NCBI GenBank assembly: GCA_009760855.2
Contig: WPIO01000019.1
Location: 4,939,501 to 5,003,500, forward strand
DNA: 64,000 bases
Reading direction: 5' to 3'
Source: Cristatella mucedo
Taxonomy: Eukaryota > Bryozoa > Phylactolaemata > Cristatellidae
The notes under the pieces were generated by a model. That model had not been told where the DNA came from and made no database searches. It was given only the letters and a program-made list of their open reading frames with translations. The first letter of the stretch is position 1. Every line of letters starts with the position of its first letter. This document shows positions 47,164 through 55,859 of the stretch, one piece after another. The position numbers and the translations under genes were made by a program.

Positions 47164-50100
47164 ACGCATGTGTGTGTGTACATGCGTGTGCATGCAGTCT
47201 CTTTAGTTAGCCATAATCGTTCAGTGAGAGCGCATCTAGCTCAGAAAACTGCTGTAGCCTTCGCAAGCACACATCCATTCAAACAAAAGCTATATTTCAA
47301 ACAGCAGACAATTTCTGCCTCGTCGGCAAACAATAGACCTGCTCGTCTGAGCAATCATTAAGCTCTCTCTGTTGGTGGTTGGAAAACATTGTCACATAGT
47401 GACTATATTCTATGAGCCACATGCAAATTAGACGACCAGAAAATGAGCAGACATTGTGGACATTGCAATCTGAGGCTATCCGGAAAAATAGTGGCTATAT
47501 GCATGATGGCCTCCACGATGAACTTCAAGCACCCAGTCACAAAAAGCAGCTCCTTCAGACCCTCCACCAACATGAGAGCGCAAGGGTGTCTTAATTTCAG
47601 CGGTATATACATCTCGAAACTGTGCTAGTAAATAGCCCAACATAGTAGAGCATGATGCATTCATAGTGGCCGCAAAGCCGAGCAGCTACGTATTAAAACT
47701 GTTTCAGCTGACCTAGAAGACTGCAAAGTTTTAGGGTTAACATACACAATTGGTAACCCATATGCTCATGGCATCAAAGCAGAGCATCAGCTGTATTTAA
47801 AGCATATTTACAAGTCCGGCAGTAAACGAGGGAATCTGTACAGGAGAATACGATAAACAATAAACCACATAGTGCAAGAAATAACGTCTGCATTCTGACC
47901 AGCTGGTAGAACTAATCATATTGAAGAAAGGTAAAGCCACAAGAGTTCCAGTGGATATGTATTTGCAAGCAGCCATTGACATGCACACACACTCGTACAC
48001 CCACACCCACCCCAATACCGACACCCACACGCCCATGTGCACGCCCACACACATACAAAACTGTGTGCACAACACTCGTGTGCATGCACACATGCACATA
48101 ACACAACACATACACAAACACAACCAAGTTCTAGAGCAAGCTTCTGATCGCAAACAGAATGAGCATTAAATGTAAAATCGATGACTAATTACGTCAGTTA
48201 AATCAAACATCGAGCACTTTGATCCTTTGTTCACTACTGGCACACAAACACTTAAACGACAAATAAGCAGCTGAAACTCCATGCACAACGGCAGCCAGGC
48301 CTAGGCACCGTACACATGCTAAAAACGATTCGTGTCAACCGGATGAATATAATACGCACAGTGTCAGGAGACATAGGCACACACATTCAAATTCATTTGG
48401 AAGGAGCAAATGATGTGCGGAGCACGTGGAGTTTTGCTTCTTTCTAAATATTGTTAAGTGATGCAACGTCAGTTGGTAGTGAATACCAGGCTTTTAGAAC
48501 ATACGAACTGGAGGCGAAGTTCCTTAAGGATTTGAGGTTAGTTTGAGGCACAGCCAAACAACTTAAGTCAGAAGAGTACATCGTACGATGCCTACCGTAG
48601 TTAGGATAGGTAGGCTGAAGCAAGACAATGAAAGGACCTAAAAGTGAGTGACAAAACCTTGGAGTAGATAAGCAGCTCGATGAGGAGCAAGTGCAGGTCG
48701 GTGAGAAGTCGTGCACTGTGGTAACTGTTTCAGTTGTGTCGCTAAGGCAATACTGCAAGTCAATGAATGTTACAATGAATGAATCAATGAATGAAACAAT
48801 CAATGAATGTTGCTTGTAGAAGCAGGTCATAAGGCAGACCATACCTCTAACTGCATATCGATAATTCGAAAATTGCACTGCTTTACTAAATACCGAGAAC
48901 AGTAGCCAACTACTCAGTACATGGTCCAAAAGACGGCTTGCTACCAAACCGCAAGAAAATGTAGCTCACCTTTCCACCAGCTCTCGTGCCTCGCAGTGGC
49001 TTCTTTCTCGGGTGCTTCAGCAGCATCCCGCAAAGCTGAAATCAGCACAACACTGGGGATTAGGTGCACTACTACCCAACGTCAAATGACTGGCACACAT
49101 AAATGGGCATGAGCAATATATGCTAAAGTGAGAGGAATCAGAACAAAAGCAAAAACAAACGACAGATCGCTTACCAGATAGTTCAACTTTCTTGGCTTCA
49201 AGGTCTGTTTTAAGCTTGCCAAGCTCGGTGAGTCGATTCTAGAACGACCGCAGCAGGCTCCATCACAAAATGGCTCTACTAGGCCTTTGTACCTCTGACA
49301 TCAATCAGCCACACTGTCAGGTCTACTTAGCAACCTCTTACATCAAACTGTAGCACTTGTTTCTTACACGTAACAATACATCAGCCACTAAATGCAAAAA
49401 GTGGAAAACCGTTGCCTATTGCTAAGAAGTTGATCAAACTCGCACTAGAAAACACAAAATAAGCACAACCGAGAAAACACTAAGCTTTACAGATGGAAAA
49501 TGGGTGGTAATACAAAAAAGGTATTTACACATTTCCAATAACTTAATTACATGAATAAAACTTCGACATTAGGCCTACATAATTTTGATTTATGTCATAA
49601 TCATGTCATCGATATCTTAGCAATTCCTCATAACATGGCCCCAGCCCTACCCCATTCGCAAATCAAACATGGTAAATGGCAAAATTGCAGCCATAAGTAG
49701 CAAACTGAAGGACCCACATGAGCACTACACCAAAACATGACAGAAACAGTAATTTAAGAGAACAATGGCAAAGTCGTTACAGTGTTTCCAAACCAAGACC
49801 ATGAGCATATAAGCCAAGGCAGGAGCAATCCATGCTCTCCAATCAAAAAGGAGCTGCTGTCTTTTGAGACCTCCTTTCATACATCATTTTTCTTAACTGT
49901 GTTGAGGACAATGATCTCTTAGGACGCACAGTAAGGCAAAAGGAGCTAGTACAGTAATCCTAACACTGAGCAGATTACCATAAGCTGCACCAGAATATGT
50001 GCTGTACATGTAGTACAGATTACAAAAATCGGGTGCATTTTCCAGCCTGAAGAAAGAAGGGCAAATCATGCATCTCCATTAGGCTGTTCCCGAATAAGCT

Positions 50101-52723
50101 GCAAGTACTCGGCCATTAAGGCTGTCAGCAGAAACGACACAATTGCAGCCGGGCGGTCCTGATTGGGTTGAGATATCGCTCGTGCAGGAACAGTAGTGCA
50201 TGTTATAATTGAACAACTCACATTCCTTTTTCAGAATATATAGTAAAGTGCCTAGAAAGAGATTTTTTCTCGTAGGGTGCTGCATAAATTATTTATTATT
50301 ATTATCGTTAAAACTACGAATCGAAGGGCCACAACAATACAACAATAAGTATCGCTCAGGTGATAGCAAGACACGTCTTGCTAGCAACCTCACGAGGGAC
50401 TTACATGCTTGTCTTGCTTAGCCAGCTTGCCTTGCTGCGAGTAATCAAGCTTCATCTTATAGCCATCTGTAGCCAGCTGCCGCTCACGGTCTTGCTCCTC
50501 ACGCATCTGCCGGCCAAGCTCCCTGCAGCGCAATTATTAGCCAATGCCTGCGAATGCCGCATGCCGGTACCGATGAAAGCGAGACTACTACCCAAGACAC
50601 TTGACAAAAGAAATGAGATTGCAGTTCAGGAACATTCATACACTGCAGACGATACAGACAACGTGGGTGAATACGAAATCAAGTAGCAGGCGAGTGTTCA
50701 ACTTACAAGCAACGATTTGAACATGTCACTTTGCCTGAATATTCATCACTGCCGTCACAGCAGTCTGCAAAACAGATCCCAGTATGGGAGACTGCTTAAA
50801 ACTAGATGAAGATGGGCACACAAAAGAAAACGGAGAACTTGCCATTGCCTCACAATTATGGTTGGCTGCTTCGAATAAAATCATAGAAGCCTACCGCAAA
50901 TGCCGTCATCCACCCGTGATGACGGTATGAGTTCTGGCCTATGCCCTTTGTTGGTGCAGAAGAACCTTCCATTGGGGCATGCGGATGTGCCTGTACAAAA
51001 AAACGCATGCTTCCGGTAGCCATTGAATAGATGAGAACGATCTGAAGCTATATACTAGGCTACAATCAGGTAAGTAAACAAATGCTATACAAAACTGTAA
51101 ACTCCATGTTAACAGAGCCCCTAGCTGCCCAGGCAAAACCTTGTTACCATAAGTTATACTCGGGTAGCATTTTGTTTACAAAAATACACGGTGACTGGTA
51201 ATCCAGATGCAAACCGGCGCATGCAAACAAATAGTCTAAAGGGCCAACAGAGTATGATACACTCAGAGAAAGTACATGGCATTAAAAACAGATTGACTTG
51301 ACTTAAAGGCTCTATTACAAAGAATACCAAATAGATCTAGTGAGAGCTCTGAAACACCCATGGCTGAGGTATAGGTCAAAGTAAACCGTAAATACGGACA
51401 GACAAAAACATGGCCTGGACCAAAGTCTGGAAGCTGTCATCTTCGACACTAAAAATTGCTACTGTTCAAGCCCTCAGCTAGGTCCAATAATCAATGGAAA
51501 CCTTATACACAGCCATGCTCAAGGCTTCAACAGCTTGTCCCAGTTAGTTTCTGCATATTTTTGGGCTGCCATACCTGGCTCATCGGAGTTGTCTGAACAG
51601 TCGCAGTAGTCGTCGTTCACCTGTTCATAAGGAATGGTCTTTGTACCATCAAGACAGGCAAATGTGGGGCCTGGCTTGTAAAAAGAGGCATCTGCAACAA
51701 AACGCAGCAGAAATAAGACTTCGGTAGAATGGTTACGATGCTAAATGAACAAAGATACTGAACCACTTTCATTTGAAATTTCACATAACACATTAATCGA
51801 TCAGCAGATGAAATTCCACATAAAAACTAATACATTGCATAGGAAGCATGTCTTCGGTGATGGCAGCAGCATGGAGGCAGCAACCCCAAGAGCATGTCCT
51901 TAATACACCATTGGCTTGTAACGGTTAATAGACACCAGGATATGTGATATCATGCTTGATGACATTGCAAATGTTATAACTAATCATTTGGTCATGCTTT
52001 CTTTAAAGCATCTGTAAATTGCCTAGACAAGAGATTCGGTTATCTGATGGTGCTATTTGACCTAGTGGTTAAGGTGCTCGCCCCGACCAAGGTCTGGCCG
52101 AGGTCGTGAGCTCGAGCCCCGTGACATGTGTGAAGCGCCTGAATAGAGATAGAGTTCTCTTAGGGTGCTATACAAATGAATTTTATTTATTTTTATGTGG
52201 CTACATGTCTTGTAGCTTGTCATAAGAGCAAAGAGCAACAGCCCTCACCAACAGCCACCCACTGGCCATCCACTTGTACACTGTCCGAACTTGGCTCCGA
52301 TGACCTTCCCTGGGCAAGCAGCCACAGAACGATTGACTAGTTTCAACAGCCCAGCCAAGCTTGTCTTTCTGCTACCATTCTTACGGCCACGCCAAAAGAA
52401 ACCCAACTACTGCTAATGAGCACAGCTCATTTGGATTTTAATTCAGTGGAAGTATGCAATTCTGATTCGACCCGACAGACGGGCGGAACCGGACATGGAC
52501 ATGATCCGTAAATTGGGATCAGCCGGCATCACGCAGAGTGAATAACATGGCTAATGACGCATCGAATTCCAATGAAGCACATAGAACCACCATACATACG
52601 AGACAGCTGAACTCCTCTTGGATGCAAAGGTTGGTTCGCACTTGATGTTGGTAGTAACACAAAGACAGAATAACTCAGAAAAGAGAAGAGCGCAGCCAAG
52701 CCAGAGTACATGGGCTGCGCCAT
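37823..52723 (-). CDS. PRKCSH: glucosidase II beta subunit (13 exons, complete)
   Basis: Regulatory subunit of ER glucosidase II, which trims the inner glucoses of N-glycans. The beta subunit binds mannose and keeps the enzyme in the ER. Exons on the - strand: 52600-52723, 51575-51691, 50895-50990, 50707-50764, 50405-50522, 49175-49238, 48970-49035, 44006-44397, 41787-41886, 40879-40948, 40181-40345, 38818-38917, 37823-37963. All phases agree and 1611 coding bases give 536 residues, close to the 528 of the human protein. Order: signal peptide (1-29), two LDLa-like repeats (about 52-81 and 85-125), charged coiled coil (130-230), one EF-hand loop (237-248), acidic stretch (about 320-350), MRH lectin domain (about 403-523), terminal HDEL. 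MRH cysteines are C425, C438, C481, C495, C510 and C522; Q445, R487, E506 and Y512 fit the mannose-binding set. Start: ATG with A at -3 and G at +4. Confidence 0.96.
38184..38480 (-). mobile_element. LINE family B 3' fragment in PRKCSH intron 12
   Basis: The reversed family B tail (AGCAGGAGAGTTTTGTATAG on the + strand) is followed by the C-terminal ORF2 region ending near 38480. It is in the same orientation as the gene. Confidence 0.75.
38818..38917 (-). CDS. PRKCSH: PRKCSH exon 12 (MRH domain, middle)
   Basis: Encodes [20 protein letters not shown] then [13 protein letters not shown], matching the human WGSWIGPDHDKFSAMKYEQG region. It contributes C481 and R487. Acceptor ATGTAG, donor TTG/GTGAGT. 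Confidence 0.95.
40181..40345 (-). CDS. PRKCSH: PRKCSH exon 11 (MRH domain, first part)
   Basis: Encodes [20 protein letters not shown] and [20 protein letters not shown], then [13 protein letters not shown]. It contributes C425, C438 and Q445 of the lectin fold. Donor TTAGG/GTAAAG. Confidence 0.95.
40879..40948 (-). CDS. PRKCSH: PRKCSH exon 10 (helical linker)
   Basis: Encodes [20 protein letters not shown] followed by EI. It corresponds to the human EARNKFEEAERSLKDMEESI helix. Acceptor ATTTTAG, donor GA/GTAAGT. Confidence 0.9.
41787..41886 (-). CDS. PRKCSH: PRKCSH exon 9 (linker)
   Basis: Encodes [20 protein letters not shown] then [13 protein letters not shown], corresponding to human DKMPPYDEQTQAF. 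Acceptor ATTGTAG, donor AAAG/GTCAAT. Confidence 0.92.
43228..43320 (+). repeat. degraded second-family SINE
   Basis: A B-box-like ATTCGATTCCTG is followed by GCGATTCTTTATCGCCACTG and AAGGCTCTTCTGTCGCTATA, similar in order to the body of the SINE at 11631-11785. It lies in PRKCSH intron 8. Confidence 0.35.
44006..44397 (-). CDS. PRKCSH: PRKCSH exon 8 (EF-hand and acidic region)
   Basis: The largest exon, 130 full codons. It begins QLAERE and has the EF-hand loop [26 protein letters not shown] corresponds to human VWAAIRDKY. A Pro-rich stretch and an acidic end ([10 protein letters not shown]) follow. The second EF-hand loop seen in human is absent. Donor GAG/GTCAGT. Confidence 0.93.
44690..45140 (+). 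mobile_element. LINE family B copy with inverted 5' segment, in PRKCSH intron 7
   Basis: Bases 44690-44910 match the family B C-terminal region in - orientation (GGAAGTGAGTTCCATAGTCA on the + strand). Bases 44940-45140 are the family B 3' end in + orientation, reading GTTGGCTACTGCACGCATAC through TTTGTGGCGTTACAAACCTA. This is the head-to-head form left by twin priming. Confidence 0.65.
45281..45382. repeat. 51-bp tandem duplication
   Basis: Two adjacent units begin TGTCTTTGTGCAACCACAGA and TGTCTTTATGCGACCACAGA. They differ at a few bases, so the duplication is moderately old. Confidence 0.88.
45470..46330 (-). mobile_element. diverged LINE family A copy in PRKCSH intron 7
   Basis: The + strand has GTAATAATAATAATG, then AACATCCTATGAGAACCAAA (reversed tail). 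Further up is reversed C-terminal and RT-end sequence, including CAGCTACAACAGTGACGATC and GACAAGTCGTTTGGGAATAG. It carries many substitutions. Confidence 0.55.
47124..47161. repeat. (TG)n microsatellite
   Basis: An uninterrupted GT run in PRKCSH intron 7. Spurious Cys/Val or Thr/His frames cover it. Confidence 0.93.
47980..48125. repeat. degenerate CA-rich repeat
   Basis: Irregular CACACA, CACCCACACC and ACACGCCC units. No gene is present; short frames on both strands are low complexity. Confidence 0.8.
48425..48850 (-). mobile_element. LINE family A C-terminal fragment in PRKCSH intron 7
   Basis: Decayed - strand frames include [17 protein letters not shown] and [20 protein letters not shown]. 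These match the family A C-terminal region in two frames. It ends only about 120 bases from exon 7. Confidence 0.6.
48970..49035 (-). CDS. PRKCSH: PRKCSH exon 7 (coiled coil)
   Basis: Encodes [20 protein letters not shown], matching the human LRTVKEEAEKPEREAKEQHQ segment. Acceptor ATTTCAG, donor AAAG/GTGAGC. Confidence 0.9.
49175..49238 (-). CDS. PRKCSH: PRKCSH exon 6 (coiled coil)
   Basis: Encodes [20 protein letters not shown], continuing the coiled coil. The acceptor (GTTCTAG) has a weak pyrimidine tract, but phase and homology support it. Confidence 0.88.
50225..50305 (+). repeat. LINE family A tail in PRKCSH intron 5
   Basis: AGTAAAGTGCCTAGAAAGAG, a poly-T interrupted core and (ATT)n mark a tail-only copy, antisense to the gene. 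Confidence 0.6.
50405..50522 (-). CDS. PRKCSH: PRKCSH exon 5 (start of coiled coil)
   Basis: Encodes residues 133-171, charged and heptad-like ([20 protein letters not shown]). It aligns with the human segment after CENTCKE. Acceptor CTGCAG, donor CAT/GTAAGT. Confidence 0.9.
50707..50764 (-). CDS. PRKCSH: PRKCSH exon 4 (second LDLa-like repeat, end)
   Basis: A 58-base exon encoding [19 protein letters not shown]. It completes the second cysteine-rich repeat. Acceptor TTTTGCAG, donor TT/GTAAGT. Confidence 0.94.
50895..50990 (-). CDS. PRKCSH: PRKCSH exon 3 (second LDLa-like repeat, first half)
   Basis: Encodes residues 82-112 with [16 protein letters not shown] and [11 protein letters not shown]. 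Acceptor TGTACAG, donor TGCG/GTAG. Confidence 0.94.
51575..51691 (-). CDS. PRKCSH: PRKCSH exon 2 (first LDLa-like repeat)
   Basis: Encodes most of residues 42-80, containing [12 protein letters not shown] and [17 protein letters not shown] with the Ca-binding acidic cluster. Acceptor TTGCAG, donor CCAG/GTAT. Confidence 0.95.
51940..52054 (+). repeat. LINE family A 3' end fragment in PRKCSH intron 1
   Basis: GCATCTGTAAATTGCCTAGA and ATCTGATGGTGCTAT match the hairpin tail. The following SINE starts where the (ATT)n run would be expected, so it probably inserted there. Confidence 0.6.
52055..52185 (+). repeat. tRNA-derived SINE with LINE family A tail, in PRKCSH intron 1
   Basis: TTTGACCTAGTGGTTAAGGT and GTCGTGAGCTCGAGCCCC form the tRNA-like head. 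TGTGAAGCGCCTGAATAGAG and TTCTCTTAGGGTGCTATACA form the tail, followed by an AT-rich end. Confidence 0.8.
52600..52723 (-). CDS. PRKCSH: PRKCSH exon 1 (signal peptide)
   Basis: Encodes residues 1-41, starting [21 protein letters not shown] hydrophobic core and a likely cleavage after TSSA mark a signal peptide. The mature start contains PRGVQLS, matching the family's PRGVSLT. Donor CTC/GTATGT, phase 1. An upstream in-frame ATG at 52777 would spoil the signal peptide and is not preferred. Confidence 0.9.
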
Positions 52724-53124
52724 ACTAGTCACCGGAAGCCGGTTGGCTAACGGGGAGCAATTTTTAGGCCACCGCACTGGGCTCGCTGTGTTAAATGTTT
52801 AGCTCTTTCCCTTGCCGTATCTATCAGAAATACCCCGCGTTTCGCTAGTTTTGCTCACAGTGTTCTTTCAGCTCTTCAAAATTTTCTCTCACTTTTATCT
52901 ATTTTGCAAATGCAAGGCCCCGCGATTATGAACTTTTAGCTTGGCGGCTAACTTTGAACGAGGGACAGCTTATCAAACGGGGCGACAATCGGGCTTATGA
53001 GCAGCGCTATATTTCTGTTCGTAACCCAATTTATATAAGACCTCCGACGTGGCTGGCCTATAAGGCGAAAAGCTGACTGCATCTGCTACTTTTCCGGATC
53101 TGCCCGTACCCCAGACTCTCCTAG
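52724..53124 (-). promoter_or_regulatory. upstream region of PRKCSH
   Basis: 400 bases between the PRKCSH start codon and a LINE. It must contain the 5' UTR and core promoter unless an upstream non-coding exon exists. I see no convincing TATA box and cannot place the start site. Confidence 0.35.
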
Positions 53125-54740
53125 ACGTAATCCAAACACTGGATTTGATACAAAGGTCCTTGCAAACTATTGCCCAGTTTCCCTTCTTCCTTTTTTCAAA
53201 GATTCTTGATAAAAATGTCGCTAAGCAGCAGGTATCAAAAATTGAAAAGAATTAAACTTCATAAAAATTTCAATCGGGGTTCAAGAGGCAGCACTCCACT
53301 GAAACTGCTCCCCTCCGTGTTACCAATGAGATCCTATGCAGCAAAGACGATGGGAATGTCACTGCCCTAGCGCTGCTGGATCTATCAGCTGTTTTCGCCA
53401 CCATTAATCACGATTTACTACTTGAACGATTGAGAACAATGATCGGACTGGCAGACTAGGCACTGGCGTGGTTTAAGTCGTACTTGTCTGACCGTGTTCA
53501 ATCCGCGTCGTGTGGGATACAGGTCTCACCACCAGACCAGTCACCTGTGGCGTCCCTCAAGGGTCCGTCCTCGGTCCCTTGCTGTTCTCCATTTATACTT
53601 TAACTCTTTGAAAAGTTATTAAGGCACGTGGAATATGATATCGCTTTTATGCTGACGATACTTAGCGTTATTTGTCATTCAAACCGTCGGAATCTGCTGC
53701 AGCACCTGATAAACTGAATGCTTGCCTTGCCGTTATTTGATCCTGGGTGTCGGAAATTTTCTTGAAACTAAACGACAAGAAAACTGAACTGCTGCTCATA
53801 GGACACCCTAAGCGTGTGGCTGGATTAAAAGGCCTTGCTCTTCTAGTAGGTGATGCTTTTGTGCGACCATCACCACGTGCTCGAAATTAAGGTGTCGTTT
53901 TCGACAGCCCTCATTGCTTCGACAGCCCTCATTTCGACAGCCCTCATTGTCACAGCTGCCTACATTGCAAAAGCTTCATTCAAAAGACTGCTTCTACAGC
54001 TAGCCATCACGCCCGATCCCTTTCTAAGACTAGGAGCTATCTTCCACGGTGACTTGCATGCTATTTAACTATCTCTTTAGTTCTGTCTCGGCTTGATTAT
54101 TGTAACTCCCTTTTGGCTGGGCTACCGAAAAAAGCAACCAGGCCATTGCAGAAATCTATTAATATGGCTGCAAGGCTAGTTTGCAAATCCCAAAGGTCTG
54201 ACCACACGTCTTCTTTGCTTAAAGAGCTAGGGTGACTGCCGGTTGAGCAACGGATATAGAGCCAAGTTCTTACGCTGACCCACGAGGCCCGCCTCGGCTT
54301 GGCTCCTCCATAGCTAGCTGAACTGCTGCACCAGTTTCAGCCTCCTCGTGCCCTCAGGTCCTGTATGGACAATAAATTAGCTGCTCCATTCCTGCGCTTA
54401 AAGACCGTTGGCGACAGAAGCTCAAGCTCTGCTGGTTCTAGGCTGTGGAACTCGCTTCCACGACTCATCCGCAACGACAACTACTACCCTGCTGCCGACT
54501 ATGGCACATGCTTTCAAGCCGTAGAGAGCTGCTACTTCCATGTTACTCCCTACCTCAACTGTTCTCCTGACTCTGCTATGCTTCCCGCTTTCTCTTTGTT
54601 GCGTGAGACGAAGTATGTTGGCTACGGAATACGTACCGAAAGCCGCTTAGGCTGTGAGTGTGCTATACAAAACTCTCCTGCTTAGCACCCACATAGTCTT
54701 TGTGGCTTTGTGGCGTTACAGACGGAGATACATTACTTCT
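53125..54740 (+). mobile_element. LINE family B copy, RT to 3' end
   Basis: Broken + strand frames run in RT order: LANYCPVSLLP (about 53160), LALLDLSAVF (about 53370), [19 protein letters not shown] (about 53545), then FYADDT (catalytic YADD, about 53645) and NFLKLNDKKTELL. The C-terminal region (LRLKTVGDRSSSSAGSRLWN, about 54400) and the family B tail with its hairpin at about 54665-54740 follow. The motif TCGACAGCCCTCATT is repeated near 53900-53950. Confidence 0.78.
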
Positions 54741-54957
54741 CTTTGAATGTGAGAGAGCCGCTTTGGTCCGCCTTCCTCGGATATTTTCATTGCATTATAC
54801 CCGGATTTAAGGTCCAGTGCTAAGCGATCCATTTAGCCCCTTCCTGCAAATCCAGGGCATCGTCAATACCTAGCAACTGATGCGTACTTTTCTCTGTTGA
54901 GTCATTAATAGCCCCCTGAAGTCCATGTAGCATCTCGTGATACCGTTTTTTTCTTAA

Positions 54958-55318
54958 TAATGACGGTAATACATTTCCATAGCACCTTCAGAGAACGTAA
55001 TCTCTTTCTAGGCGCTTTACATATGCTGTAAAGGATGCAGGATCAAATGGTTAGTGGTAGCATGCTCAATGTTAACAAGCATAAACACTTAAAGGACGAA
55101 TCGCATAGATCCACTAATGCTGTGATAATTAGATGCGTTTTACTTTCTGTCTTGACATCCCCTGACTTGACATTTAAAATGTCGTCAAGTCAAGGGATGT
55201 CGTGACATCAGTCGGGAATGAGTTTCAGGCTTTGGGAGCATACGAACCAAAGGCACAATCTCCGCAGGATTTCAGGTTCGTACGAAGTGTAGCTAAACGA
55301 TTTGATGCACTAACAAAC
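54958..55318 (-). mobile_element. LINE family A 3' fragment
   Basis: The + strand reads TAGCACCTTCAGAGAACGTA then TCTTTCTAGGCGCTTTACAT (reversed tail). The 3' UTR and the reversed start of the C-terminal block follow. Near 55145-55205 a 20-base stretch (CTTGACATCCCCTGACTTGA) is partly repeated in inverted form. Confidence 0.65.
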
Positions 55319-55329
55319 ACCGCGGAAGA

Positions 55330-55560
55330 TCAGGATTGGATGATTTTTCCAAGACCCCCTTGTTCGACATAATCATCGCTGACTTTATGATGCTTTTCCT
55401 GGCATTTGAGTGCTGCATACCTCAAACGCTGCTTAATCGGTACACGGTTTTCGGTACAATTCCTATGCTCGACTAAATCAGCGAATTCCAAGTCTTGGTC
55501 ATCAGACGAAAATACGTCAGCGTAAGGCATGAGAAACTTCACAACATCTGAAAGATTATT
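55330..55560 (-). mobile_element. Ty3/Gypsy-type LTR retrotransposon pol fragment
   Basis: A - strand frame reads MPYADVFSSDDQDLEFADLV then KQRLRYAALKCQEKHHKVSD and DYVEQG. This is the stretch that precedes the reverse-transcriptase core in Ty3/Gypsy pol proteins. Only about 70 codons remain; no LTR, RT core or integrase is visible. Confidence 0.6.
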
Positions 55561-55677
55561 TCACTTAAAAATACATCGATAGCTATATAGATCCTCAATG
55601 TAAATCGGCAACTCATCATTTTTAATATTTTCGTATGAATCGATATATCAATAAATTACTGCATTTTCTTTGTTACT

Positions 55678-55846
55678 ACCAGTGGCGTATCAGAGGGGCA
55701 TCAGAGGGGGGTCGTATGTCCACGCGCGTTGGATCATGGGCGCAGGATCAGGGAGGCGCCAAAATGGGCGTCCAATACTGCAGGGGGCGCCTTCCGTCTA
55801 GTTCGCCCCCCCCCCGGGTACATAATATCCTAGGAACGCCACTGGT
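55678..55846. mobile_element. short TIR element (MITE-like)
   Basis: The ends are an 11-bp inverted pair, ACCAGTGGCGT and ACGCCACTGGT, around 169 bp of GC-rich DNA with a poly-C run. Flanks TTGTTACTA and TTGTTGCAT are similar, perhaps a decayed target duplication. It has no coding capacity. Confidence 0.55.
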
Positions 55847-55859
55847 TGTTGCATAACAG

